The translations under genes were made by a program, and so were the position numbers. Below the pieces are notes generated by a model. It was not told the DNA's origin. It made no database searches and worked only from the letters and a program-made list of their open reading frames with translations. Below, piece after piece: positions 42,582 to 50,597 of a DNA stretch of 64,000 nucleotides (the first letter of the stretch is position 1; the number at the start of each line of letters is the position of its first letter). Origin of the DNA: Candidatus Poribacteria bacterium (GTDB taxonomy: Bacteria; Poribacteria; WGA-4E; WGA-3G); the NCBI GenBank assembly GCA_028821605.1, contig JAPPFM010000056.1:209346-273345 (forward strand), in the 5' to 3' direction.

Positions 42582-43010
42582 ATGGAATCTCTCAAGCGCG
42601 TTATAGGCGTTGTGCTTATTGTCATTGCGCTGATAGTCGCTATCCAGACGATAATCGAGCCAATTTACCACACCTCCACCGAAGATAGCCCGTACAGTTC
42701 CGCCTGGGACATCATCAACTGGCTCTCCGCCATTTCGATAATACTGGGGTTGATATTCGGCTACATTCGTCTGAGTGGTGTTGGGGCGGATTCAAGCGTC
42801 CAAGAGTTCATTGGGGCGAACTCGCTGTTCTACGGGTTTATATTCGTAGCTATAATCTTCTTCTGGAACTGGTTCGGCATCATGGGTTTCGCGTCAGACT
42901 TTACCGCTGTCAGCCATGGCACCCGAGGCTTAGTATGGATCCTCTTTGATGCTATACTACCACCGTTGAATATCGCAATGGGTATTCACCTGCTGCGTGC
43001 CAGTGAATAG
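42582..43010 (+). CDS. Integral membrane protein, about four helices
   Basis: A 142-residue hydrophobic protein with membrane segments at about 7-27 (VIGVVLIVIALIVAIQTI), 42-64, 82-102 and 115-137. No family is recognised. It is transcribed alone from a good promoter and ends before a hairpin at 43084. GGAG stands upstream of the start. Confidence 0.7.
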   Translation: MESLKRVIGVVLIVIALIVAIQTIIEPIYHTSTEDSPYSSAWDIINWLSAISIILGLIFGYIRLSGVGADSSVQEFIGANSLFYGFIFVAIIFFWNWFGIMGFASDFTAVSHGTRGLVWILFDAILPPLNIAMGIHLLRASE

Positions 43011-43083
43011 GCAACGAAGCCTATTTTCAAAATTGACATCCGAGTTCATAGTCGTACAAGTACCATGACGAGCCTGAATACGC

Positions 43084-43118
43084 AGTGCGCGCTTTCCAAG
43101 TGCGCACTTTACTTTTTT
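43084..43118 (+). terminator. Rho-independent terminator of the membrane protein gene
   Basis: AGTGCGC (43084-43090) pairs with GCGCACT (43102-43108), followed by TTTACTTTTTT. Confidence 0.65.
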
Positions 43119-43183
43119 ATGGACAATTTTCAACATTTCTGATATCCTTACCCTTAAAGACAACAGCCAAACAGGAGAAACCT

Positions 43184-43939
43184 ATGGAAATAAGACCAAA
43201 CAGAGTTAAACAGAAGTTAGCAGACGGAGACCTCGCGTACGTCATCTCAGGGCTCACAAATGCCGACGATATAGACATCTTCGGTCCAAACGGATACGAT
43301 GGCGTATGGTTAGAAGGCGAACACGGGCGGGTTGACGCATCAGAAATCGCTGATCTGACACGCGCGTGCGACCTCTGGGGCATGACCTCCATCACACGTG
43401 TCAACCGCAACGACCAAGGGCTTATCTACCGCACGCTGGACTGCGGCTCAATGGGGATCGCTGTCCCTCATGTCAACACGAAAGCGGAGGCGCAGAACGT
43501 CGTAGATGGTACGAAGTTCGCACCGATTGGTCACCGGGGTATGTATACCAGCCGTCAAGGGTATGGTGTGGACAACTATTTTGATGTAGCCAATTCACAG
43601 ACACTCGTTATTGTGCTAATTGAAGATATCGTAGCGGTTAACAATTTAGACGATATCCTCACCGTCGATCATATTGACGTGTTTTTCGTTGCACCCTCGG
43701 ATTTAGCGACCTCTATGGGGCATATCGGGAACTTAACGCACCCAGATGTCCAGAACACAATAGACACCGCACTCGCGCGCATCCAAGCAGCAGGACGGGT
43801 TGCTGGCACCTTGGCACTTGATGCCATGGTAGAGAAATATGTCAAGGCGGGTGTACGGCTCTTAATGACAGGTGTTGGTGGATGGATTACGTCCGGTGCA
43901 GCAGCATATAAAGAACGCGCAGAAGGCGCGAAACCCTAA
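43184..43939 (+). CDS. HpcH/HpaI-family 2-keto-3-deoxy acid aldolase
   Basis: A protein of 251 residues from ATG 43184 (AGGAG upstream). The class II aldolase core has DGVWLEGEHGRVD (metal/base region), GSMGIAVPHVNTKAEA and FFVAPSDLATSMG. The metal Glu is in VLIEDI. It splits a 2-keto-3-deoxy sugar acid into pyruvate and an aldehyde. The neighbour on the other strand is a fuconate dehydratase, whose product would be a fitting substrate; this pairing is inference. Confidence 0.82.
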   Translation: MEIRPNRVKQKLADGDLAYVISGLTNADDIDIFGPNGYDGVWLEGEHGRVDASEIADLTRACDLWGMTSITRVNRNDQGLIYRTLDCGSMGIAVPHVNTKAEAQNVVDGTKFAPIGHRGMYTSRQGYGVDNYFDVANSQTLVIVLIEDIVAVNNLDDILTVDHIDVFFVAPSDLATSMGHIGNLTHPDVQNTIDTALARIQAAGRVAGTLALDAMVEKYVKAGVRLLMTGVGGWITSGAAAYKERAEGAKP

Positions 43940-43979
43940 CAGATTTAACTTTGATAGTAGTCTCTCTTCCTTCTCATCA

Positions 43980-44005
43980 GCGCGGTTTTTAACCGCGCAT
44001 TTTCG
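43980..44005. terminator. Bidirectional terminator between the aldolase and fuconate dehydratase genes
   Basis: GCGCGGTT-TTT-AACCGCGC (43980-43998) is followed by ATTTTCGTT on the + strand; the genes on either side converge here. Confidence 0.65.
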
Positions 44006-44014
44006 TTAAGGCAA

Positions 44015-45349
44015 CTATGCCAAAAAAGTGATCCCCCCAGATGCCTCTCGTCCCTGCCATACTGATCCTGTCGGATAGGTATGCTTCTCGACGAAGTCCG
44101 CGTACATTTCAAGTCCCCAACCGAGTGCCGTTGGTGTGACATAAGCACCGTTACGCACCTGAATCGGATGTAAGAAAACGTCCTCTTGTAGGAAGTTGAG
44201 GTATTCAACAACCTGTGTCTCCGAGTGCGCTGCAGCGCAAATCTGATCCCATATAGCGTAGTGTTGAATCATATTGCACAGACCGATACCACCACCGTGC
44301 GGACAGACAGGTATATCATACTTTGCCACCATTAAAATGACTCCTAACACATCATTGACACCCCCAAGCCGCGTCGCGTCAATCTGACAATACTGGATCG
44401 CACCACTTGTAATCAACTGCTTGAAGATAACCGGCGACGGAACCTGTTCTCCCGTTGCAACACCGATACCATGTTTCTCTAAGGCACGTGCGATTTTCAC
44501 GAAGCCGAGGACATCATCGCGGGCTGTCGGTTCCTCAATCCAGGTCGGCTTGAACACTGCCAATTCTTCCATGTAGGCGATGGCTTCATCAACACCCCAA
44601 ATCTGGTTTGCATCCAGCATCAAACGTGCTTCTGAGCCGATCGCCTCGCGTATGAAGGCGAGCCGTTTCTTGTCAAATTCCAAATCCTGTCCGACCTTCA
44701 TTTTGAAGCAGTCGAGTCCATCCGCTTTCACCTGATTTACTGTCTCAATAATCTGTTCGTCTGTCAGACCGAGCCATCCCGCGGTGGAATACGCCTTCGG
44801 TCCCTGTTGACGAAGTGCTTGCTCGCGGGCTTCACAACTGTCTTGGTGTGTATTGAGAATTGCCTCTGCTTCATCAGGTGTCAGGGCATCCCGCAGATAC
44901 CGCCAATCGATGCACTGCACAATCTTCTCCGGTGGTAAATCGACGAGGAGTTTCCAGAGCGGTTTATCAACCAATTTTGCCCAAGCATCCCACATCGCAT
45001 TGACAATACTGCCGATCGCCATCCGATTAACGCCATCCGCAAGCCAGCGCAGCTGGTGATGGTCTACGAGCAGTCTATGGAACGCGCCCGGATCATTAAC
45101 GAAAGTCTCCATTTCCATCCCCACAACGAGTTGCGCGAGATCTTTAACCCCGTATGCGATCCAGTCGTTTCCGGCACCAGCAGTGAACGCCACTGATATG
45201 CCTTGGTGTCCTGTACTTGTCTCTATCATCGTTAGTACAGCTGAGTAATTCGGTTTCTTATGAAACGGATCAGAGCCGAGTAAAGTGTCTGATGTAGGAA
45301 CGCGTAGATCTACAACCTTAACGTTTTTAATCTTTCCTGAAGTTTTCAT
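44015..45349 (-). CDS. fucD: L-fuconate dehydratase (enolase superfamily)
   Basis: A 444-residue protein matching L-fuconate dehydratase along its length: WLADGVNRMAIGSIVNAMWD near the front, K-M-K in CFKMKVG (catalytic Lys), D in RLMLDANQIW and E in TWIEEPT (Mg ligands), and GGGIGLCNMIQH. It removes water from L-fuconate to give 2-keto-3-deoxy-L-fuconate in a non-phosphorylating fucose pathway. Size and motifs are normal. A convergent aldolase and a nearby aldo/keto reductase could supply other steps. Confidence 0.9.
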   Translation of the reverse strand: MKTSGKIKNVKVVDLRVPTSDTLLGSDPFHKKPNYSAVLTMIETSTGHQGISVAFTAGAGNDWIAYGVKDLAQLVVGMEMETFVNDPGAFHRLLVDHHQLRWLADGVNRMAIGSIVNAMWDAWAKLVDKPLWKLLVDLPPEKIVQCIDWRYLRDALTPDEAEAILNTHQDSCEAREQALRQQGPKAYSTAGWLGLTDEQIIETVNQVKADGLDCFKMKVGQDLEFDKKRLAFIREAIGSEARLMLDANQIWGVDEAIAYMEELAVFKPTWIEEPTARDDVLGFVKIARALEKHGIGVATGEQVPSPVIFKQLITSGAIQYCQIDATRLGGVNDVLGVILMVAKYDIPVCPHGGGIGLCNMIQHYAIWDQICAAAHSETQVVEYLNFLQEDVFLHPIQVRNGAYVTPTALGWGLEMYADFVEKHTYPTGSVWQGREASGGITFLA

Positions 45350-45356
45350 ATTTCTT

Positions 45357-45385
45357 TTGACCTCTTTTTTGACAAAGTATATAAT
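45357..45385 (+). promoter_or_regulatory. Promoter of the cobalamin adenosyltransferase gene
   Basis: TTGACC (45357-45362) and TATAAT (45380-45385) are 17 bp apart. ATG 45394 follows the -10 by 8 bp, so transcription should start at or next to the start codon. Confidence 0.65.
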
Positions 45386-45393
45386 GGATTGAC

Positions 45394-45936
45394 ATGAAAA
45401 TCTACACTAAATTTGGTGATTCTGGAGAGACCGCCCTTTTCGGAGGGATGCGGCTTCGGAAAGATGCCCCACGCATCGAGGCAATCGGTACTGTTGATGA
45501 ACTGAACGCCTATATCGGCTATGCGCAAACGCTGATTGATGATGCTGATCTTTCCGAACTTATGACGCGGATCCAAAATCACCTCTTCTCGGTCGGGGCA
45601 GATTTGGCGACACCAGAGACACACGCGAAGGCTGCTGAGTTTCGTATATCGGCAGATTTCACGACAGAGATGGAAACTGCAATAGATGCACTTTCTGCGG
45701 AACTTCCACCGCTGACGAACTTTATTTTACCCGGTGGATGCACTGCCGGTGCTATTTTACATATTGCGCGCGTCGTCTGTCGCCGAAGCGAACGGTGTGT
45801 CGTCCGCCTCGCACGCGAAGAAGATGTTAATCCTGAGATAATTCGGAGTTTGAACAGACTTTCGGATCTTCTGTTTGTTCTTGCTCGAACAGTGAATTTC
45901 CGAGCAAACGCTTCGGAACCGATTTGGGAATCCTAA
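45394..45936 (+). CDS. Cob(I)alamin adenosyltransferase (PduO/MMAB type)
   Basis: A 180-residue PduO-type enzyme. KIYTKFGDSGETALFGG is the ATP-binding N-terminus, with R-I-E-A-x-G-T-V-D-E-L-N next, and HIARVVCRRSERCVVRLA and RLSDLLFVLAR near the end. It makes adenosylcobalamin from ATP and cob(I)alamin. Length is normal. It appears to be expressed from a leaderless or nearly leaderless mRNA. It is divergent from fucD with 44 bp between. Confidence 0.93.
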   Translation: MKIYTKFGDSGETALFGGMRLRKDAPRIEAIGTVDELNAYIGYAQTLIDDADLSELMTRIQNHLFSVGADLATPETHAKAAEFRISADFTTEMETAIDALSAELPPLTNFILPGGCTAGAILHIARVVCRRSERCVVRLAREEDVNPEIIRSLNRLSDLLFVLARTVNFRANASEPIWES

Positions 45937-45965
45937 TTGAACTTTTAAAACGGATTGTATTATAC
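45937..45965 (+). promoter_or_regulatory. Candidate promoter of the lipoprotein gene
   Basis: TTGAAC (45937-45942) and TTATAC (45960-45965) are 17 bp apart, directly after the adenosyltransferase stop. Confidence 0.4.
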
Positions 45966-46033
45966 AAGGTGATGTGTTAAAATTGAAAGACTTTTACACT
46001 TCATTTTATAAATTTTACGAAGGAGAATGAATT

Positions 46034-46804
46034 ATGAATTTAAAATTTGCAAACCTCTTTTTCATAGTTCTCATCGTACTCGTTGCACTGGCAGGTTGTG
46101 ATAGAGGACAAAGGGTAATGATGGATAGCATGCCCTCAGCGGATGCTACCATGGATGACACCATGACTGATATGGAAGCGGTTCCAGTGAAGTTTATTTT
46201 GTTGATTGATTATCCGGAGAGTGGGAAGGATGCTTATATCGCATGGGTCACATCCGTTGTACCAGCCCTGCAAGCACCCGAAGAGGTCGTTCGGATAAGA
46301 TCTTACGACAACGAGGACCCGGAAATGAGTCCTAATCGGCTCGTCGAATGGGAATTCAACAGTTTCCTCGATATGGCGACCTATCTGAATCGTCCAGAGA
46401 TCGCTGCCATACTCGGAGATATTCCGAACCATACAAGCGTAACAACCGCGCACACGTTTATCGAGCGTTCCGACTATTCAAAAGGCGAGGAAGGCAATTG
46501 GCAGATAAAAAGTATTCTTCTGATTGATTATCCACTTAGTGGGAAACAGGCGTATTTGGAATGGGTTGCGTCCGTTTCTCATATAACCATCGGACCGCCT
46601 CAGTTGAAAGCGACGACCGCTTACGACAACTATTATGGTGAATCTCCGCACCGGCTTGTCGAATTTGATTTTGCAAGTCGAGAGGATGCTGATGCCTATG
46701 AGCAGTTGGAAGAGATAATGGCACTCCAGGTTGAACTTGACAACCAAGCGGGTAGCTGGGTGCTACATACATTTGAGTTAAGATCAGATTACATCAACGA
46801 ATAA
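46034..46804 (+). CDS. Lipoprotein with an internally duplicated domain
   Basis: A 256-residue lipoprotein (lipobox A-L-A-G-C22). After a Met/Asp-rich linker two similar halves follow: FILLIDYPESGKDAYIAWVT at about 54 and ILLIDYPLSGKQAYLEWVAS at about 161, each then running to RLVEWEF/RLVEFDF and ending in HTFIERSDY/HTFELRSDY. Each half may be a ferredoxin-like alpha/beta unit of the dimeric barrel type. Function is unknown. AAGGAG lies upstream of the start, and a terminator follows. Confidence 0.7.
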   Translation: MNLKFANLFFIVLIVLVALAGCDRGQRVMMDSMPSADATMDDTMTDMEAVPVKFILLIDYPESGKDAYIAWVTSVVPALQAPEEVVRIRSYDNEDPEMSPNRLVEWEFNSFLDMATYLNRPEIAAILGDIPNHTSVTTAHTFIERSDYSKGEEGNWQIKSILLIDYPLSGKQAYLEWVASVSHITIGPPQLKATTAYDNYYGESPHRLVEFDFASREDADAYEQLEEIMALQVELDNQAGSWVLHTFELRSDYINE

Positions 46805-46830
46805 TGCTTCACAATTGCTTTTGTCCCAGT

Positions 46831-46866
46831 AGGCGCGCTTTCCGAGCGCGCCTTTCTTTTTTATTT
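46831..46866. terminator. Strong rho-independent terminator
   Basis: AGGCGCGCT-TTCCG-AGCGCGCCT (46831-46853) is followed by TTCTTTTTTATTT. It ends the lipoprotein gene and abuts the stop of the convergent aldo/keto reductase gene. Confidence 0.85.
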
Positions 46867-47852
46867 CACCGTGCAGGTCCTGGACCGCTGTATTCCCTAC
46901 CGAACGCCAAACTATGGGGTTCCTCAAAGGGTCGAAACGGCACCATATCCGCGATCTCCTGAAGCCGTTCTAATACTTCCGAGGGCAATGGACCCGCTTC
47001 AACCGCACGGACATTCTGTTCAACCTCTTCCACAGATCTCGCCCCCACCAACACCGTAGAAATATCAGGATTGGATATAACCATACGGATACCTGCCTCT
47101 GGAAGCGAGAGTTCGATTTCATCCAAAAACTGATAAAGCACTTTGAACTGTCCCTGACGCGGACGGCTAAGCCACCATACCCCCGTCTCTACTTCGGCGT
47201 GGCGGCGTGACAATGCGCCTTGTTGTAAGGGAGCACCGATGACAATTCCCATATTCTGTCGTTTCGCTTCTGGGAAAATTGAGATTGCCGCTTCACGCCA
47301 GAGTAGACTATAATTCTGCGCTGCCAATACCACATCGTAGACCCCTGTTGCCATAATTGCGGGGAGTTGATGTGCAGTTGTCCCACCTAATCCTGTGAAA
47401 CGGACAATCCCTTCCGCTTTGAGTTCCGCCAACAACTCACAGACCGGTCCATCAAATGTCTCGTGGCTTGTCCACCAATCGTATTGTCCCGGACGATCCG
47501 GTTCATGCACCATCAGGATGTCAATAGTATCTCTTTTCAGCAAACGCAGACTCTCTTCAACCGATTGCCGTAGGAGTTGTTTATCCTTCGGATCGAAAGG
47601 TTGTGGTCTGCCGCCGATTTTCGTGGAGAGGTAATGCGGCTGCAACACACCCTCTAAAGCTTCCCCAACGACTTCTTCACTGTTGCCGTAACTCGGTGCG
47701 GTATCAACATAATTGACACCGAGTTCCAAAGCGCGTCGGATAGCGTTATGTCCGTCAGCGCGATTCCCACCGCCAGCCGTTGAGACAAAGAGTCCGCCCA
47801 TTCCTAAGACGCTCACTTCAAGCCCAGTCCGCCCAAGAATTCGTTTTTCCAT
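46866..47852 (-). CDS. Aldo/keto reductase
   Basis: A protein of 328 residues from the ATG at about 47852 (MEKRILGRTGLEVS is the family's usual start; an earlier TTG at 47936 would add residues read from promoter sequence). The catalytic Tyr is in DTAPSYGNSEEVVGEAL, and the Lys in LSTKIGG. NAD(P)-binding residues lie in VLVGARSVEEVEQN. The extent resembles D-threo-aldose (L-fucose) dehydrogenases, which would fit the fucose genes near by, but specificity is inferred. A degraded copy of its 5' end lies upstream. Confidence 0.82.
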   Translation of the reverse strand: MEKRILGRTGLEVSVLGMGGLFVSTAGGGNRADGHNAIRRALELGVNYVDTAPSYGNSEEVVGEALEGVLQPHYLSTKIGGRPQPFDPKDKQLLRQSVEESLRLLKRDTIDILMVHEPDRPGQYDWWTSHETFDGPVCELLAELKAEGIVRFTGLGGTTAHQLPAIMATGVYDVVLAAQNYSLLWREAAISIFPEAKRQNMGIVIGAPLQQGALSRRHAEVETGVWWLSRPRQGQFKVLYQFLDEIELSLPEAGIRMVISNPDISTVLVGARSVEEVEQNVRAVEAGPLPSEVLERLQEIADMVPFRPFEEPHSLAFGREYSGPGPAR

Positions 47853-47994
47853 GGTTATCCCTTTTGTTGATTTAGCAGAATTGGTACGTACAATGGAATA
47901 GAGTTTACAATAGATTCCACGGAAGGTCAACACCAAAATCCGTTTCTATTGCAACAAGGGGTTTCACTCCATGGCTCCTGCAACCGCGACAAGG

Positions 47995-48046
47995 TCAAGT
48001 CCGTCCGAGAATTCGTTTTTCCATAACTATTCCTTTTGTTGATTTA
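47995..48046 (-). pseudogene. Duplicated 5' end of the aldo/keto reductase gene, interrupted by a MITE-like element
   Basis: On the minus strand the copy reads MEKRILGRT and then breaks, and its leader (TAAATCAACAAAAGG) equals that of the intact gene. The copy's leader resumes at 48344-48440, where TTTGATTTAGCAAAATTGG and the following 80 bp match 47866-47950. The two parts are separated by the element at 48047-48343. Confidence 0.8.
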
Positions 48047-48343
48047 ACTTGAGTTCGATAAAAAAGGTCGGTTCTTGTAGGTTGGGTTGAACGAAGATTT
48101 ACTAAAAACGGCACAAAGCAAACAACTTCACGCGACACCCAGAAACCTGAAATTACCAAAGCGCGAGTGAAACCCAACGCATTCTCTACCAATGACGTTT
48201 GGAGTGTTGGGTTTCGCTATATCCATCTCCAAGAATAGGGCATCGAAAACTGGCACTCTCCGTGTAAGCTGAAAAATTTTCGGTCTTTTACCGCTCTACC
48301 CAACCTACATTTACACCTCAATTTTTATTATCGAACTCGCGTT
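48047..48343. mobile_element. 297-bp MITE-like non-coding element with target-site duplication
   Basis: TGATTTA occurs directly at both edges (48040-48046 and 48344-48350). The ends are inverted repeats: ACTTGAGTTCGATAA on the left and TTATCGAACTCGCGTT on the right (GAGTTCGATAA matches exactly). Inside lies a second inverted pair, GTAGGTTGGGT (48077-48087) and ACCCAACCTAC (48298-48308), and a third pair around AAACCCAAC/GTTGGGTTT (about 48171-48223). No ORF is seen, so a transposase elsewhere would be needed. Confidence 0.8.
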
Positions 48344-48467
48344 TGATTTAGCAAAATTGGCACGTATGATGGAACAGAATTTACAATAGATTCCGCCTTG
48401 CGTCAACGTCAAAAATCCTACATTCAATTAGAAACAACCCCCGCGCCCCTACCAAAAGTAAAATTTA

Positions 48468-48497
48468 TTGACACAGTCCAACCAAGTGTGCTAAATT
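48468..48497 (+). promoter_or_regulatory. Promoter of the phytanoyl dioxygenase gene at 48568
   Basis: TTGACA (48468-48473) and TAAATT (48492-48497) are 18 bp apart, with TGC before the -10. Confidence 0.5.
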
Positions 48498-48567
48498 GAT
48501 TATCAATATTTATTACCGCAATCTCACAGCTAAGTTTGAAGCCTGTAGATAATAGGAGACTGAGCGT

Positions 48568-49353
48568 ATGAGCGATCTACAGTTACAACAATACCTCTTC
48601 GACGTGCAAGGCTACCTTGTCATTGAGAATGTCTTGAGTCCAGAAGAGGTCGCAGCACTCAATCAATGTATTGACGAACAACAACTCCCTACACCGGGGA
48701 AGGTGCAAAGATTTGGAAGTGCCCCTGATGGTCCCGGTTTTCTGCAGTGGGGACAACCGTTTTGCAATTTACTCGACCATCCTGAGATTATGCCAATACT
48801 TCAATTTCGCTTAGGCGATTGCTTTCGGCTCGACCGTATTTACGGGATGTATATGCAGGAAGGAATGCCGCGCGGACATCTGCATGCCGACTATGGTGCC
48901 ACTTCTCCGACAGCAAGAGCGCAACCGGGAGAATACTACTCTTTCCGAGATAACGAGATTCATAACGGCTTCGTTGTTGTGACGTGGAACCTCGCCGACA
49001 CCGGACCGGATTATGGTGGATTTTGCTGTATTCCGGGCAGCCACAAAGGCAATTTCAAACTACCACAACAGATCGCTGAGGCACCCCAAGACGCACCTTG
49101 TGTCGTCATTCCGAATGCCCCTGCAGGTTCAGCGATTCTATTTACCGAAGCACTGACACACGGCACGGCGGCGTGGAACGGTAAGCACCAACGCAGGTCC
49201 CTTCTGTATAAGTATTGCGTTTCGCACATCGCGTGGACTTCGCGACGCGTAGCAATACCGGAAGATATAGAAATTACAGAACGTCAAAAGATTCTCTTCC
49301 GTGAACCTGCTGACCCGTATCGTCATTTCCCATCGCTATTTGAAGCAGCATAA
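48568..49353 (+). CDS. Phytanoyl-CoA dioxygenase family protein
   Basis: A 261-residue PhyH-like oxygenase. Fe ligands are in HLHADYGATS (HxD) and EALTHGTAAW (distal His), with the 2-oxoglutarate Arg in HQRRSLLYKY. It begins LQLQQYLFDVQGYLVIENVL, as do many Poribacteria-type members. It opens a + strand stretch of metabolic genes. The substrate is unknown. Confidence 0.88.
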   Translation: MSDLQLQQYLFDVQGYLVIENVLSPEEVAALNQCIDEQQLPTPGKVQRFGSAPDGPGFLQWGQPFCNLLDHPEIMPILQFRLGDCFRLDRIYGMYMQEGMPRGHLHADYGATSPTARAQPGEYYSFRDNEIHNGFVVVTWNLADTGPDYGGFCCIPGSHKGNFKLPQQIAEAPQDAPCVVIPNAPAGSAILFTEALTHGTAAWNGKHQRRSLLYKYCVSHIAWTSRRVAIPEDIEITERQKILFREPADPYRHFPSLFEAA

Positions 49354-49365
49354 TAGATATGGTAC

Positions 49366-49390
49366 GGGGCGTACCCTCCGAATCGCGACT
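49366..49390 (-). repeat. 25-bp dispersed repeat, intergenic copy
   Basis: It is the exact reverse complement of 41801-41825. Here it is flanked by GGTAC and lies between the phytanoyl dioxygenase and the Ldh-type oxidoreductase. Confidence 0.85.
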
Positions 49391-49423
49391 TCTTAATATA
49401 GGACACAGAGAACCGAAAGCTAT

Positions 49424-50482
49424 ATGCCAAATTTTACGCAGAACCAGTTACAGAAAATCGCAACTGACATCTTTGAAGCCGGAGGTGTTCCAAGCGATGA
49501 AGCAGAGATTATCGGGGAATTGCTCGTCGCTTCAAACCTTGCCGGGCATGATTCCCACGGCGTTCTCCGCATTCCGCAATATATTGGACTCATCGAATCC
49601 GGACTTATTCAACCCGGAGCACCGATGGAGATTGAACGTGAGTCGGCTTCACATGCACTCATCAACGGCAATTGGGGGTTTGGACATGTCATTGCACAAA
49701 AGGCGATGTCGCTTGCAATAGAGAAGGCGAAATCAAGTACGATCAGTGCAATCAGTGTCTATAACTGTAATCACATCGGACGTATTGGAAGCTATCCGAT
49801 GATGGCAGCTGAAACCAACATGGTAGGCATCACGATGGTGAATGCCGGTGGGACTGCACTATATGTTGCGCCGTTCGGTGGACGAGATGGTCGGCTTGCG
49901 ACGAATCCTATCGCAATTGCCACACCGACACGCGAGGGACACCCGATTCTGCTTGACATCACAAGTAGTGTTGTCGCGCAGGGTAAGATTCGCGTCGCAG
50001 TGAATCGTGGAGAATCTGTTCCACTCGGTTGGCTGATCAACAATGAAGGCGAACCAACACAGGACCCACGAGATTTAATCGAACCTCCACACGGTGCGTT
50101 GTTACCGCTCGGAGGGATTGTTGGACACAAAGGATATGCACTCGGTCTGATGATTGACATTTTAGGAGGGGCGTTGTCCGGCGCAGGCTGTAGTGGATCG
50201 GGGAACACCCGTCTTCAGAACGGTGTCCTGATGATTGCACTGGATATCGCTAATTTTACACCGCTTGACGATTTTTATGACCATGTTGATGGACTCGTTG
50301 CCCATGTGAAAGCCTCACCAACCGCACCTGGATTCGATGAAATCTTGACACCTGGAGAAATCGAAGCACGCCAGACAGAGCGTCGTTTACGCGAAGGCAT
50401 TCCAATCGATGACGAAACGTGGCGACAGATTCAAGAGACTGCAACACAGGTGGGTCTCTCGTGCTTAAATCTTGAAAGTTAA
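49424..50482 (+). CDS. Ldh-family NAD(P)-dependent oxidoreductase
   Basis: A 352-residue protein of the malate/L-lactate/ureidoglycolate dehydrogenase (YlbC/Ldh_2) family. AGHDSHGVLRIPQYI near the start holds the catalytic His, and VYNCNHIGRIGSY, FGGRDGRLATNPIAIATPT and GHKGYALGLMIDILGGALSG are family signatures. It reduces a 2-oxo acid to the 2-hydroxy acid or the reverse. It is next to a thiamine-diphosphate decarboxylase acting on 2-oxo acids. The exact substrate is unknown. Confidence 0.88.
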   Translation: MPNFTQNQLQKIATDIFEAGGVPSDEAEIIGELLVASNLAGHDSHGVLRIPQYIGLIESGLIQPGAPMEIERESASHALINGNWGFGHVIAQKAMSLAIEKAKSSTISAISVYNCNHIGRIGSYPMMAAETNMVGITMVNAGGTALYVAPFGGRDGRLATNPIAIATPTREGHPILLDITSSVVAQGKIRVAVNRGESVPLGWLINNEGEPTQDPRDLIEPPHGALLPLGGIVGHKGYALGLMIDILGGALSGAGCSGSGNTRLQNGVLMIALDIANFTPLDDFYDHVDGLVAHVKASPTAPGFDEILTPGEIEARQTERRLREGIPIDDETWRQIQETATQVGLSCLNLES

Positions 50483-50597
50483 TTGTAATACGTCTAATTG
50501 AGAAGGTTTTCGCCAATTTTTAGAATCTCAACTCAAATACGTCTCCATTTTTCGGTACAACATCAAATGTTGCGATTTTACCGAAGAGGTACGATGG

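Noticed and set aside
47995-48192. 65-codon gene ending in MEKRILGRT
   Set aside because: It is made of MITE-like sequence joined to the decayed copy of the aldo/keto reductase start.
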